Shown here in pieces: positions 1 to 11,899 of a stretch of 64,000 bases of DNA. The DNA lies in contig NW_008805074.1 of assembly GCF_000004825.1 (NCBI RefSeq), positions 62,001-126,000 on the forward strand, given 5' to 3'. Positions within the stretch are counted from its first letter, which is position 1, and each line of letters opens with the position of its first letter. The stretch is from Heterostelium album PN500. Lineage: Eukaryota; Evosea; Eumycetozoa; Acytosteliales; Acytosteliaceae. Position numbers and translations under genes: made by a program. The notes beneath the pieces are model-generated. The model did no database searches. It was given only the letters and a program-made list of their open reading frames with translations, and was not told the origin of the DNA.

Positions 1-275
1 GTTCCATTAGCAAAACTAATTTTTGGTCAAAAAAATTTTATATATTATTTTATTTTAATTTTAATTTTATTTTTAAGGAACATGACACAAATAGGTGATG
101 TGTGCTCATTAATAAAATTTATAAATATTTAATTAAAAAATTTATTAATATCACACACGCGCGTTATTCGATCTACTTATTTAAAATATTTTATTTATCA
201 ATCAAATTTATATATTTATATCAATTTTATTATTTACATATATATAATTTAGTTTGTTAGATATTAGCAGAAAGA

Positions 276-2362
276 ATGGATACTTCAGATCCTTACGATA
301 GTTATACTTTTATCAAGGAAATTAGAAGTGGTGGCGAGGGAAAAGCTATTTTGATGGAAAAAGATGGCGTTCAATACATTTGTAAACAAAGAATATTCGA
401 ATCGTTGGCCGAAGCCAATGCTGGTTTAAAAGAGGTAGACATCAAACAATTCAAATAATTCTGTAATTACACAACAACAATTTCAATATTAATAATGGTT
501 TGGTTTAGGCATATACTTTGGCTAGTATTAAAGACGAAAATATAGTTAAATTCGAAGAGGTATTTCTCAGATCGATTCCAGGCGATAAACAGATCTATCT
601 TTGTATTATGTTGGAGTACTGTCCAAAGGGTGACCTTTTGGACTTTCTTCATGAACTGGTGACTACAACCGATCACTCTCCAACACACTCCACTACTACC
701 TCGAATGTCTCTGATACTAGCAGTGTCAGTTCGTTGTCTGGTGATGCTGGCCATGTTTCGACTACACATGGAACACCTCCGCGCTCACCTGGCGATACCA
801 GTCCAGCGATTGTCGTCGAGACTGGAAGTGTATGTTTGATTCGTTCTGCAAAGGAGTTGATCAAGAAGATCATAGAGAGAGATATCTCACACTTCCAACT
901 GAGACATCGTCCCAGTCGTAGCTCGGTGAGTCTTCCCACAGAGAATAGCAGTGGTAATCTGCACACCGAAAGCAATATATCTACGACATTCTCTGATGTA
1001 TCGATGGATTCACTGTCGTCACCCAACTCGCATATCAACAGATCACAGGTGTTCATCCAAAAGAGTGTTCTCCTCGAATGGCTAACACAGATTGCACTCG
1101 GTGTGCAGGCACTCCACAAAGAACGTTTGATTCACAGAGATCTCAAGTGTGAGAATGTATTTATTACCGGTGACGACCGGCTAAAGATTGGTGATTTCGG
1201 ACTGGCAACAAAGAATGGCACTGGAAAAGGTAGAGTTGGAACCTATATGTATTGTGCACCAGAAGTTCTAGAGAATCAGCCATACAATCGATCGGCAGAC
1301 ATCTTTTCACTGGGTTGTATCTTTTACGAATTGATCACACTAAAGCTGCTGGTAAAGAACAAGCGATACTTTGCCGAGGAAATAATTGCCGACAACTTTG
1401 ATAAGTTGTCATTCCTCGCTGATTTCCCACAACGATATTCTTATTTTGGTCCACTGGTTTTGAGAATGTTGGACAAGAATCCATCGCACAGACCTTCGAT
1501 TGAGACCATTTTAGATAAGATTTTGGAAGTTGATGATGAACATAGTATTCAATCGAAATCAAAGTAACTATTACGATCAATCTTTTTACTTTTTGAATCA
1601 ATATTAATCATTTTAAACATTTACCAGATTACAACTAGAGAATTTCAAAGGTATTAAAAGACAACTAAGTAAAACAGATTTTAAAGAGGCAGCAACTATT
1701 TTAGCGAGAGCATTCAAAAACGATCCAAGATATGTCAAGCTTTTCCCAGCCGATCAAGAAAGTTCACACAAACATCTAAAGGATCTATTTTATTTCTCTG
1801 TTAAAGTTATGGCAAAGAATAATGCATCCATTTGGGTATGTTTTTCATAATTCTCATCTAATTACTATTTAATTATTAACAATATAATATTATTTCTTAG
1901 GGTTACTTTGGTACAGATAATAAATTAAAATCAGTATGTCTATGGTATAATCCAGACAAGAAAAAGGAAATTAAATTTGGTGATATTTTTATTGGAGGGC
2001 TGACATTTATGACGAAAGTCGGTATCAGCAAGGCAAAGAAGGGATCTGACATGATCCACGCTATAAACGACATAATGGTGAAGGAGAACGACGAGAAGCA
2101 TTGGTTTTTGGCATACGCAGGTACTGACGATGACCATAGAAACGGTGGAATTGGATCCTATCTAACGAGTGGAGTGTTGGAGTGGGCTGACCATTCTCAG
2201 TACAAATGTAAAACAATGGTATTTAGCAGAGACAATTTCCCATTCCTCCAACGTCTTGGCTTTGAAGTCACCAGAGAAGTAAGAGATCAATGTGGTATAC
2301 CAAAGAACATCGAAGCCGTCTGGATATTAACAAGAAATCCAAAACCAAAACATCTGGACTAA
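276..2362 (+). CDS. Protein kinase fused to a GNAT acetyltransferase domain
   Basis: Predicted four-exon gene (276-434, 509-1563, 1628-1835, 1901-2362) of about 627 residues. The N-terminal half is a Ser/Thr protein kinase: degenerate Gly loop (GGEG, residues 19-22), ATP-anchoring Lys in YICKQ (K37), HRDLKCEN with catalytic D264, DFG with D282, and an APE-like CAPE. A Ser/Thr-rich insert of about 140 residues (about 103-245) splits the N lobe from the catalytic loop. The C-terminal part, from about residue 405, is a GNAT domain with the acetyl-CoA loop HRNGGIG. The kinase frame has a stop at 1565-1567, but splicing at GTAACT (1564) to TTACCAG (1627) removes it and joins LQLENF in frame. The GNAT part has no ATG of its own before its first helix. 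Two separate genes remain possible, with the GNAT start then unexplained. Confidence 0.7.
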
Positions 2363-2692
2363 ATTAATAATAATAATAAAAATTTACCTGTATTATATTA
2401 TAAATTAATTATTTAAAGAATATATGGCAATCATTTAGTTCTTATTGTGCCAACAGTTTATAAAACCGGTTTTGGGTTCTCCAAAGAAAAAATATTTCAT
2501 CGAACTCTTGATATTATTAGTAGTTCAATTGTATCAGATTATACGTTGGTATAATTTCATAAAATAACAATTCAATAGGTGTTAATAATATGTGTTTTGA
2601 ATATTTTAGTTATTTATCTTTATTTTGGTTATTATTAGTTGTAATTGGTTGGTTTTATTTATTTATCATTTTTTTCTATGTTACTATTTTGT

Positions 2693-2721
<29 letters not shown>
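2363..2721. other. Intergenic, converging 3' ends
   Basis: AT-rich spacer between the 3' ends of the kinase-GNAT gene and the Rpt5 gene. It holds a 12-bp palindrome AAAACCGGTTTT near 2463 and a long T run (about 2700-2722) directly after the Rpt5 stop codon. I see no gene here. Confidence 0.6.
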
Positions 2722-2723
<2 letters not shown>

Positions 2724-4221
2724 AAGCATAGTATTCTAAACTCTTCTTCTTCTTGGCTTGAACTTCTTGAATACCTTCTGTGAAATCGTTATGAGCCAAC
2801 TCGGTACCACCACGTCTCAGTGCGATCATACCGGCCTCTACACAAACGGCCTTGAGTTGAGCACCGTTGAAATCGTCGGTGGAACGTGCCAACTCTTCGA
2901 AATTAACGTCGGGACTTACGTTCATCTTACGCGAGTGAATACGAAGGATGTGAGAACGAGCCTCTTCGTTTGGCAATGGGAATTCAATCTTACGATCTAG
3001 ACGACCGGAACGCAACAACGCTGGATCCAGAATATCGATACGATTGGTGGCGGCAATCACCTTGATATTGGCATCGGAGCTGAAACCATCGAGCTGATTC
3101 AACAACTCCAACATAGTACGCTGCACCTCACGATCACCCGACAACTCACTGTCGAAACGCTTGGTTCCGATGGCGTCCAACTCGTCGATAAAGATAATGG
3201 TGGGACCCTTCTCTTTGGCGAGAGCAAACGCGTCACGAACCAGCTTGGCACCGTCACCAATGAACATCTGAACGAGCTGTGGACCGGCCAACTTCAAGTA
3301 GGTGGAATTGGTTTGAGCGGCACAAGCTCTGGCCAACAAAGTCTTTCCGGTTCCTGGTGGACCGTACATCAGCACTCCCTTGGGTGGTTTGATACCGATC
3401 GATTCGAATCTCTCTTTATGTGTCATAGGCAAAACGACTGCCTCCACCAACTCTTGAATCTGTTTATCGAGACCACCAATATCACTGTACTCTTCAGTTG
3501 GTTTCTCATCAATCTCCATAGCTTTTACACGTGAATCATATCTTTTTTTGTTTATTAAAAAAAAAAGTTAAAAAAAAAAAAGAAAATAAAAAAAGAAAGA
3601 TTATATATGTTAATAAAGTTGATTAACTAATGATTAAATATAATGACATACTCTGGTGGCAATGTATCTAAAATAATATAACTATCCTTATTTACACCGA
3701 CAAGGTCACCTGGTCTCAATTTATCTACATCAACAATACCTGGGAATGCCAAGAAAATAGTCTAAAAAAAAAAGATAAAGAAAGAAAAGAAAAAGAAGGA
3801 GATAAATATGAATTAATAACAAGTTAAATAAAGGGTTTGTTAATCGATTATAATAATTTTTACTTACTTGTCTAGTTGAAGCTTTTACAACAACACATTT
3901 GGTTGGTTTTGTTTCGTTATCCAGTGTCATCTCCATGATTTCGACAACGTTTCCTACGAGATGTGGAAGTTGACTGTTGACCTGCAGTTTCTCGTTGTTC
4001 TCTTTAATCTTCTTTTGTAGAGAGTCTATTTCGAGATGCTTGGTGATGTGTTCACCTCTGAGCAACTTGGTTTCATTCTCCAAGAGCTTGGCACGCTTCA
4101 TAATATCCTCTGCACTCAGCTGAAAGATCTCCTCTGGTATCACTGCTTCTTTCTCTGCTTGCATTGTCTCCTCTTTACTTGCAACTGCAGCCGCTGCATT
4201 GGCATTTGATCTCTTTGACAT
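2722..4221 (-). CDS. psmC3: 26S proteasome regulatory ATPase Rpt5 (subunit 6A)
   Basis: AAA ATPase of the proteasome 19S base that unfolds ubiquitinated substrates and opens the 20S gate. Three exons on the minus strand (4221-3868, 3761-3652, 3541-2722), 427 residues, close to the family length. An N-terminal coiled coil ([10 protein letters not shown] region) is followed by an OB-fold part ([16 protein letters not shown]), then the ATPase with Walker A GPPGTGKT, Walker [12 protein letters not shown] and the second region of homology ending LLRSGRLD. The C-terminus ends in YYA, the HbYX motif Rpt5 uses to dock into the 20S ring. Sequences around [10 protein letters not shown] and QVQLVQ-type linkers match Rpt5 rather than the other five Rpt subunits. 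Introns at 3542-3651 and 3762-3867 have GTAAGT or GTATGT donors. Confidence 0.97.
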
Positions 4222-5482
4222 ACTTTTCTAAACTCTATATTATATTATTTTTATTTCCTATCTATACAAATATATATATTATATTATATTATAAAACAAA
4301 TTTTAAAAAAAAAAACTTATTTCTTCTCTACCAATAATAATAATCTTGATTGATCAATCTCTTTTAACAACCAATCTTTACTAACTAATCTAAATCTATA
4401 CAAAAAATAATGAATATATAAAAAAACAAATATATAATAAATATTAAAAATAAAATTAATAAAAAAAACAAATATTAAAAAATTTTACAAATATTAAAAA
4501 ATTGTGATCAATCAAACTCTTTTGAACATCATTAAGCCCAAATTAAATTAAATAAATTTTAAAAATATTTATTTTGTTTTTATTTTTTTTGTGAAAAAAA
4601 AAAAAAAAGGTAAGTTTAAGGTTTAAGTTTAAAACTTAACAATTATATAATTATCTACAATATTGTAAGACATCACGATCTATTTGTATTAAATAGCTCT
4701 AAGAGAGCACAAGTTGGTTTAATAATTTAAATATTCATTTTCTTCTTAATCTACCTAATTTGATATTTGATCACTATATTGATCTTTATGTGTATATAAA
4801 TCGAAACTTTATTAATAGTCAAATATAAAAATATAATGTAAATTAATTTTATTATATGAGTGATTTACATAGCTATGTAATAAAAAAAAAAAGTTTGATT
4901 GTTTTTTAAAAAAAAATTTCATTTTTGACGTAAAATTTTAAAAGATAGCATCTTTAAAAAGACGAAAAACTGACTTTTAATTTTCATTCAACAAACATTC
5001 TTAATGTAAGTGTTAAGTTTAAAAACTATTATCTATCTATATATTATTTTTTTTGCTGATGACAAACAAGTTTTTGATAATCGATTTTGTAATAATAATT
5101 TGCATGGGAAATTTTGATTACAACATTCCTCGTTTCTGACCTTTTATTTATATATCTTTCATTATTTTAAATTATATATTCTTATCTCAAAAAACTTAAT
5201 ACTAATCCTTTATTTCAATTAAATAGGTTTATCAAATGGTTAAAAATATCTGATCTCCTCTGCTGCTACCTTGCTCTATCCAAAAATATGATTACAATTG
5301 ATTTAACATATATATACATTAATAAAATACTTTATTTACAAAAAAAAAAAACAACTATTTATCTTAATCATTTTTTATAAATGTTTTATTACTTTTTTAT
5401 ATCTACTCTCTTTTAAAATAATATTGTTTTTTTTTTTACTCGTTTCAATATTTACATTCTCTAATAATTTATATAACACTCT
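4222..5482. other. Intergenic, AT-rich
   Basis: About 1.26 kb between the Rpt5 start and the 3' end of the Tgr gene. Dominated by A and T runs. A near-palindrome built on TTTAAGTTTAAAACTTAA lies near 4620-4640. I see no open reading frame or RNA gene. Confidence 0.6.
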
Positions 5483-8346
5483 TTACTTTCTAAACATCTT
5501 TTTCAATGCTTTGTTTTCTCTGTGTTTCTTTACCAAAATTAAAGTGATACCAATAATAGCTGCACTACCTACAACCACTGGTACAACAATAGCTGGAATC
5601 AACCATTTTAATCTAGCTTTTCTTGCTTTTTCATCTTTAGCTGCATGATATGCATCGACTATTAAATGATTTATCGACAAAGGTTAGTTTCTATTATTTA
5701 TATATATATTAGGTTGATATAACTTACGATTATATTGATATAGGGTATCAGCTTTTTGATTACCAACTGTAATGACGAATGGCTGTGGTGATTCGGGTGG
5801 ATCTGAGTCATCGGTCCATTTTGGAAGTAAACATTGTACTTGAGTGTAGTTGGTCTTGGGTATGACCGATGGTGATTGACATTCGACAGAGTTATAGAAC
5901 ATTACGGTCATTGGAGTGTTCAAGTTGGTTCCAAAGATCGTTACCATTCCACCTTGCTCGGTGACCACCGAAACACTGCTAATAGTTGGACTGGTGTAGT
6001 TGAAGTAGGTTGGTGTATCGTTGGCAGAGGTTGTATAGTTGTTGATGGTGATGGTCACTAGATGATGCGCACCGACACCACTTGGCATCTGACAGCTAAA
6101 CAAGGTGCTGTTGAGCGAGGTGATGTTACCGCATGCATAAGGACCAACGGTGATGTTGTAGGGTAGAACGGAGATGTCTGCAGTGGTATGGTTGAAAAAG
6201 TTGAGGAAGTGACCGTTGAAGTGAATCTCGCCACCGCCGACACCGATGTTTGTTACTTTGCTAACGGTTGGTGTAATTGTGATGCTGGTATTTGGTTGAC
6301 TTGAAAGACTACCGACAGAGATGTTTAGATTGTTCATACCGAGCGAGATGCTATCGGGTATCTTAAAGGTGATGTGAGAGTAGTTGGCGACGGTGATGTT
6401 TGTTATGTCAGAGACGGTGTAGTTGGCAAGATAGATGGCTGTCGAGTTGACAAGTTCCGTCGGTGCAAAGTCGGTACCGATGATGTGGCCGATGTTGTTT
6501 GATTGGTAGATTTGGCTGATGCTTGGCGAGAAGTATTTGAAGCTGACCGAGTTGGATGTCTGGTTGTTGATGGTAACTACGCCGGTAGACTGTCCGATTC
6601 CTGGTGGCATGTCGCAGGAGAGCGAGCTGGATGCTACCAACTCCTTGGCGTTCTTACAATCCGACTTTCCAATGGTGATAGTCGAGGAGAGTTTGGTGGT
6701 GTTAAAATCGGTGAGGAAGAGGTAGTCACCGCTGATGGTTATAGTTGATCCTTGGGTGTGAGCACTACTAATATTACTTAGCACAGGCACCAAGTTGAAC
6801 CAAACACGATTGGAATTCAAATTGTTAACAGTTACAAAGAGGAAAGCGTTACGAATGTTCTTGGGAATATCAAAGGTGATTGCTTCCGTTCCATCGGCTG
6901 TAACTTCAACTTTCGTTGGTTTGATAGTGGTCATACCGAAGGTGACAGTGGTGATGCTGGTATCACCGAAACTGTAACCAAACAACTGAGCTACTCCACT
7001 GGCGATGGTGTATCTATTCAGACTTGGAACACCATATTCAAAGTTGATAGATTCTTGTGTGGTTTGACCTGAAATTGTTACTTTTACGGGCTTGTTTGAA
7101 CCACCTCCAGCTGGCAACTTACAAACGATCTTGTTTGGATCGCTATCTGCATTGACAGCACCTGTACATTCTACATCTGCCACCATAACTTTTACTGGTA
7201 GTTTAGTTCCATCGTTTGCAGTCAAACAAAAGAATACACCACTAAGAGTAACCAATCCACCTTGTGTATTTACCGAAGTAACTGATCTAAGAACAGGCGC
7301 TATATTGAGATATTTATTAGATATATAGTTATACTTTTTTTTGGTTGTTTAATAACTTACTGATTGTAATTGTTTTGTTAACAGCAATCATGTTACCCAA
7401 TGCATTGATTGCTACTGTATGAGTACCACTAGTAATGTTTGGATTAAAACTTAATTGAGCATAGGTTTGAGTGAATCTATCTGGGAGAACAGCTGTATCA
7501 ATACCATCTACATAGGCTTTCAAGTATGTATAGACTGGACAGAATCCAGTTCCTGTTAATATAAAACTACCTGGTGAAACTGTAACATTGCTAAGAGTAG
7601 GTTCTAAAAAATTTATAGGTTAATAAAAAGATATTCAACCACCGCAATTATTTAATATCCGCTGATACTTTACGTTGATAAGAAAATGTACCAGATTTAT
7701 CAGCTGGTTGGTTTCTCATTCTCAGTTGTACAGCTACATTGGAACCACAGTATTGATTGTCGACATTGACATAACATTCACTACCAACGGTAGCAGTTAC
7801 GTTGGTAAATTTAACGGTTTGTCCAGCATTTGCTTTGAAAATTACCATAGCATTGGTAGTTGGCATTAGGAATTTTCCTTTAATGGTAAGCTGACCACCA
7901 GTTGCTGGAATTCCACCGACAATCGATTGTAGGATGGGTGTTGGTGACCACACTGTGGAGGTATCAGTCTGAGTACCACTCAGCAGAGTTGGTTTCAAAT
8001 CGGAACCATCTACAAAGGTTCCGAGTGCAATTGTCAGTTGTTTGTATCCAAATCCATCGGCTGTTCCTAGTGTATATGGTGTTGCCTGGTTATTGAAAAA
8101 CTGCAATCCAGTGAGTGGAGGAGTATCGAAATTTCCAGAAATCCAAACATGTGTATCATTATTGACCCATTTATTACCTCCGAAATCAAATACTAGAATA
8201 TTTCCAAAGGTTAAGTATTAATATTTTTATTTCTGAATTATTATTTTTCCAAATAATAATATTTCCATACTCGCAGTATCAGAATATACCAATGTTGAAA
8301 ATAATAGACAACATGTCATATATAAATAAAACCTTGATGTCTTCAT
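5483..8346 (-). CDS. Tgr-type transmembrane receptor with IPT/TIG repeats
   Basis: Five exons (8346-8271, 8192-7674, 7603-7361, 7299-5728, 5658-5483), all phase 1, giving 861 residues. It starts with a signal peptide (MKTSRFYLYMTCCLLF, cleavage near YSDTA) and continues with Ig-like E-set/IPT repeats, recognisable by recurring P-x-I/L-S-x-V, C-x-M/L-P and G-x-x-x-x-I-x-G patterns and many NxT/NxS sites. One membrane helix (IPAIVVPVVVGSAAIIGITL) follows, with a short basic tail ending KKMFRK. Length, architecture and the short tail match the dictyostelid Tgr family (TgrB1/TgrC1 and relatives), cell-surface proteins of cell adhesion and kin recognition during aggregation. Sequence-level assignment to a specific Tgr member is not possible. 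The uniform phase-1 introns suit exon shuffling of Ig-like modules. Confidence 0.85.
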
Positions 8347-8562
8347 GATTTGTTATACAACTATTCCAATACCTTTGTTTATCAAAAAACAAAAGGAATC
8401 TATATCTATTATTAAAAATTATTAAAAAAAATGAATGTTTGTTACTTTCTTATTAATATTGTTTAGTTATAATAAAATTTATTAGGTAAATAAGAAATTG
8501 TTACAAAATTTAATTCATATTAATTTTTATTATTGATTTCAATTACAATAGTACTACAATAA

Positions 8563-8573
8563 CCCACCCGCAA
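8563..8573 (-). promoter_or_regulatory. G-box-like GT-rich element upstream of the Tgr gene
   Basis: The minus strand reads GCGGGTGGGTT about 220 nt upstream of the Tgr start codon. In D. discoideum the transcription factor GBF binds GT-rich G-boxes and is needed for tgrC1 (lagC) expression. The match is short and the role is inferred. Confidence 0.3.
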
Positions 8574-9519
8574 TCAAAGGAAACACATTCATCTCATTCA
8601 CTTTTATATTTAAATTTGCTTGGAGTGAAGGGTTATGTGATCAATTCAATATTTTCAAATCCATATTTATTTAAATTACCACAGTGAAGTGTTCACTGTT
8701 ATTTTACCAAAAAGAAAATATAAATAAATAAAAATACATATGACCATAGCACAATAGGTGATAAGTTTAATATTTTTTGAGCAAATTAAAGTAATGGTCA
8801 AAATGCAAGCAAATTGGTGTAACAAAATAACATTGAGAATATTGGATGTGTTTTTTGATAGATTTTGTGAGTGAGTGGAAGAATAAAAAAAACCTTTATT
8901 CCTTCTAATTATAGATGACTACTAATATGTATATAGAAGTAGTATTAATAAATGATTAGAAGTAGCAACAACAAACACAATACATATCTCTACCACATTT
9001 TTTGTTTTTTTTTTTTCTTTTCAATTGCTATTTAATTTATTTCATATTAATAAATGATTGGTAGATCAGTCAATGACAGTATGATCATCAATCATAAAAA
9101 TAAAAAACAAACACACTCACCAATAGAAACACAAAACTCAATCGACCATCCAATCAATCAACACCCACCTTCTTCTTTTTTTTTAATGAAAGCAAATAAA
9201 CTTAGCCCCAAATTTATTTATAAATTAACCATACAATAAATTGTATATATTTTGTTTGGTTTTGGCGCGACAAACATGATTGCATCACAATTAAAAAAAA
9301 ACAAAACATATCATAAACAAAACAAACCACAAATCTGGACCTTTATAAAACTGTTAGCAATTGTTTCATTTAAATTAAAGTAAAAACACACATATAAAGC
9401 ACTAAACAAATTTCCATTGTTGTAATGCAATCACACGCTTGTTTATATTTGGCAATTCATTTATTTAATAAAATAGTTTTTTTTTTTTGATTGTTGCAAT
9501 TATTGCTGTTGTTTTTGTG

Positions 9520-9720
9520 TTGTTACTGAATAGTTCCGATCAGAAATGAGCCACCTAACATGCAACCACTATATATAAATATTTTTAACTGCCCCAGAGC
9601 TGTGAACCGGTACACCAAAGAATGATCATCTAGATCGGTACGTTTGGAAGAGCTGTAGAGTTTGTAATCGGTCAATTCCTACATTGTCAGACCATACCAA
9701 ATGATTATACTATTATATTA
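9520..9720. other. GC-richer non-coding island, possible RNA gene or rRNA-like fossil
   Basis: About 200 nt of clearly higher GC than the flanking DNA, without an open frame. The stretch around TAGTTCCGATCAGAAATGAG (about 9530-9549) loosely resembles small-subunit rRNA (TTAATTCCGATAACGAACGAG, about 16 of 24 aligned bases), but the rest does not follow the rRNA. I could not make it fold into a tRNA. Confidence 0.25.
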
Positions 9721-9986
9721 TTGTTATTATATATGTTTTGTTTTTACATGAATATTTTAAAAAGTTGTTGTTTTAAATAAAAAACCATCTTTTAAAAGGT
9801 CAATATAAAGAGAAAGGGTGAAGAGGAAGAAATGAAATGATGTGTTTTGTTTGTTGTAGATAGAATTATTACAATGATTTTTGAGATCGATCCAAAAAGT
9901 AATATTACTATTGTTTGTCATCTCATTGAATTTCTTTGTTGATTATTGAATTATATTATGTACAATGAAATCTATATATATTATAT

Positions 9987-11223
9987 TTAGTTGTTATTTT
10001 TTTGTCCTTTTCTCTTTATACAATCAGGACATATCCATTTTCCTTTGGGTGGATCCGATAGTCCAACACATTCGAAATGGAACCATTCAATTTTACACTA
10101 AAACAAGTTATATTGAATATGATTATTATTATTAATATTAATAGATTAACATTATTGTTAATATTTAAACTTATTATTTAACTTACACCACCACTTTCAC
10201 ATTCAATCATTTCACCAAAAGAAACACGTCCACAAATACAATAGGTTGGTTCGTTTGGATCGATCTCCAAATCGCTCGATGTATTGTTGGCGGATGTTCC
10301 CGATTTGGTTGGTGCTGGTTTCTCTGATGCTCTGTTTATTTAATAATTATTTTGTAAACAATTGTTAGCAACGCATTGACTCACTCGATCGATCTTGATA
10401 TAATGATTACGTAATCATATCAAATTACTTACTTCTTTCTACCGTGAAGTGATAGATTGTTGGCAGGCGATGGTATGTTGGCTTTGCCTTTCTTTGGTGC
10501 ATCGACCGGCATTTGTGTTCCTTTTCGTTTCTTCTTCTCTTCCTCTTGCTCTTCGATTTCCGCTTCAAACTTTTTCAACTCTGTATCTAACTTTCTAATG
10601 TATCTATCGATCTTGTTGTTTAAAACAAACTGTTAGTATCACATCAACTAGTTGTATGTCGAAAAGCAGAGATAGTAGTAGTTACTTACCAACTCATAGG
10701 ATTGGTTGGAGAGTTCAACTTTTTCATCTGCATACTCCATGACAGCTTTGAGATCTGCCTTCAATTGCTTGGTGCCTTTCTCTGAAAGGATATCTTGTGC
10801 TGCCTTTCTAGATGAACTAGTATTGTTTACCAAATGATTTTTTATCGATTCAACTTTTTCTACCACCTCTTTTGTTATTTAATATGTTGAACAACAATAA
10901 CAACAACAATAGAACAGATTAGTAAAGTTAACAAAAAGTATGTTACTACTTGTATATAAAAATATACATACCGTTGGATCTATAATCGAGTTCTCTAATG
11001 AGAGCAAGACTACGTGTTAACTCTGAGGGTACTGTCGACACAGCTGTTGGTACAAACAAAATACAACAGTTCAAAAGAATGAATAATATATTCAAGAGAA
11101 ATAAATACAAAACAAATAGAAATCAAATTGTAATCAATATATATGTTCATAATAATCATTCAATCATAATATATGATATTTACTCTCTAGATAATTCTCT
11201 AAATAAGTTCCTTTTCCTTGCAT
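9987..11223 (-). CDS. ING-family PHD-finger protein
   Basis: Six exons (11223-11184, 11043-10972, 10868-10690, 10611-10433, 10331-10187, 10097-9987), 241 residues. The N-terminus has the ING domain: LENYLE start, [14 protein letters not shown] and [16 protein letters not shown] basic Lys/Arg linker follows (KKKRKG), then a C-terminal PHD finger, [19 protein letters not shown] followed by [13 protein letters not shown] and CPDC, with the C4HC3 zinc ligands. ING proteins read H3K4me3 and target histone acetyltransferase or deacetylase complexes to chromatin. Length matches ING4/5-like members. One acceptor (before IDRYIRKLD) has an in-frame alternative 18 nt upstream; I chose the one that best fits the family. 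Confidence 0.93.
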
Positions 11224-11899
11224 TATGTATGTATTTAATATGAATAACAAAAAAAGAGATACAAAATAATTAATTTTAAAAGTTATGAAAATTTTTAAAA
11301 TTTTTTTTGAAAGTTACAATTTTATTAATTTATTTGATATCTTTTTTTTTCATATCACTTAAACATATCAATATGATTGTTAATTGTATCATTCATTCAT
11401 TAATCATTTTATTTAATTTACTTTGATTAGTTGTAGTGTTTAAGATAAAAGTTTCGGGGGTTGCAATGAAATAAATATCTTTTTTCTTTTTGTTTTTACA
11501 TCATTAATCTTTTCAGAGGTTATTTTATTGTTTGTTGATCATAGCCTTAACCACTTGTTTGGGATTTTTATTTTTAATTAAATTTGTGGTGTGGTGGTTT
11601 TCAAGCAAAAATAAATGATTTTATTTAATAACTTCACTATTATCAAATTAAACTGGCCCAATTAAAAAATGAAAAATTAATTTATGTTGTTTTTTGTTGT
11701 TGTTGTTGTTGATAATTATTATTAAACCATATATACCTGTCAAACAATAAACCTTCAAATTCATTAACACACCCACCTATCTCTTTTACTATTTTTATTA
11801 AATAATTATCTTATATATTTTAGTTGTGTGTTTAATTTGTCTTTTTGTATATATTTTAAATTTCATTGTGTTTTACTTTTCTTTCTTTTTTAATTAAAT
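11224..11899. other. Divergent promoter region of ING and branching-enzyme genes
   Basis: About 680 nt between two divergent start codons. AT-rich with T runs. A CA-rich block ACACACCCACCT (11768-11779, GGTGGGTGTGT on the other strand) lies about 120 nt upstream of the branching-enzyme start and resembles a G-box. No gene seen. Confidence 0.5.

Larger units (their letters stand above)
8347..9986. other. Intergenic with Tgr promoter side and a GC-richer island
   Basis: About 1.64 kb upstream of the Tgr gene and downstream of the ING gene. The Tgr side holds G-box-like sites in minus orientation (near 8563-8572 and 9162-9171). A GC-richer non-coding island lies at about 9520-9720. The only longer reading frame (9054-9239) has low-complexity composition and I do not believe it. 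Confidence 0.5.

Noticed and set aside
9054-9239. 61-codon frame on plus
   Set aside because: Low-complexity composition in an A/T-rich spacer, no family resemblance, no splice partners.
9660-9690. tRNA-like B box (CGGTCAATTCC)
   Set aside because: The T-arm stem does not pair, and no matching A box, anticodon arm or acceptor stem is present.
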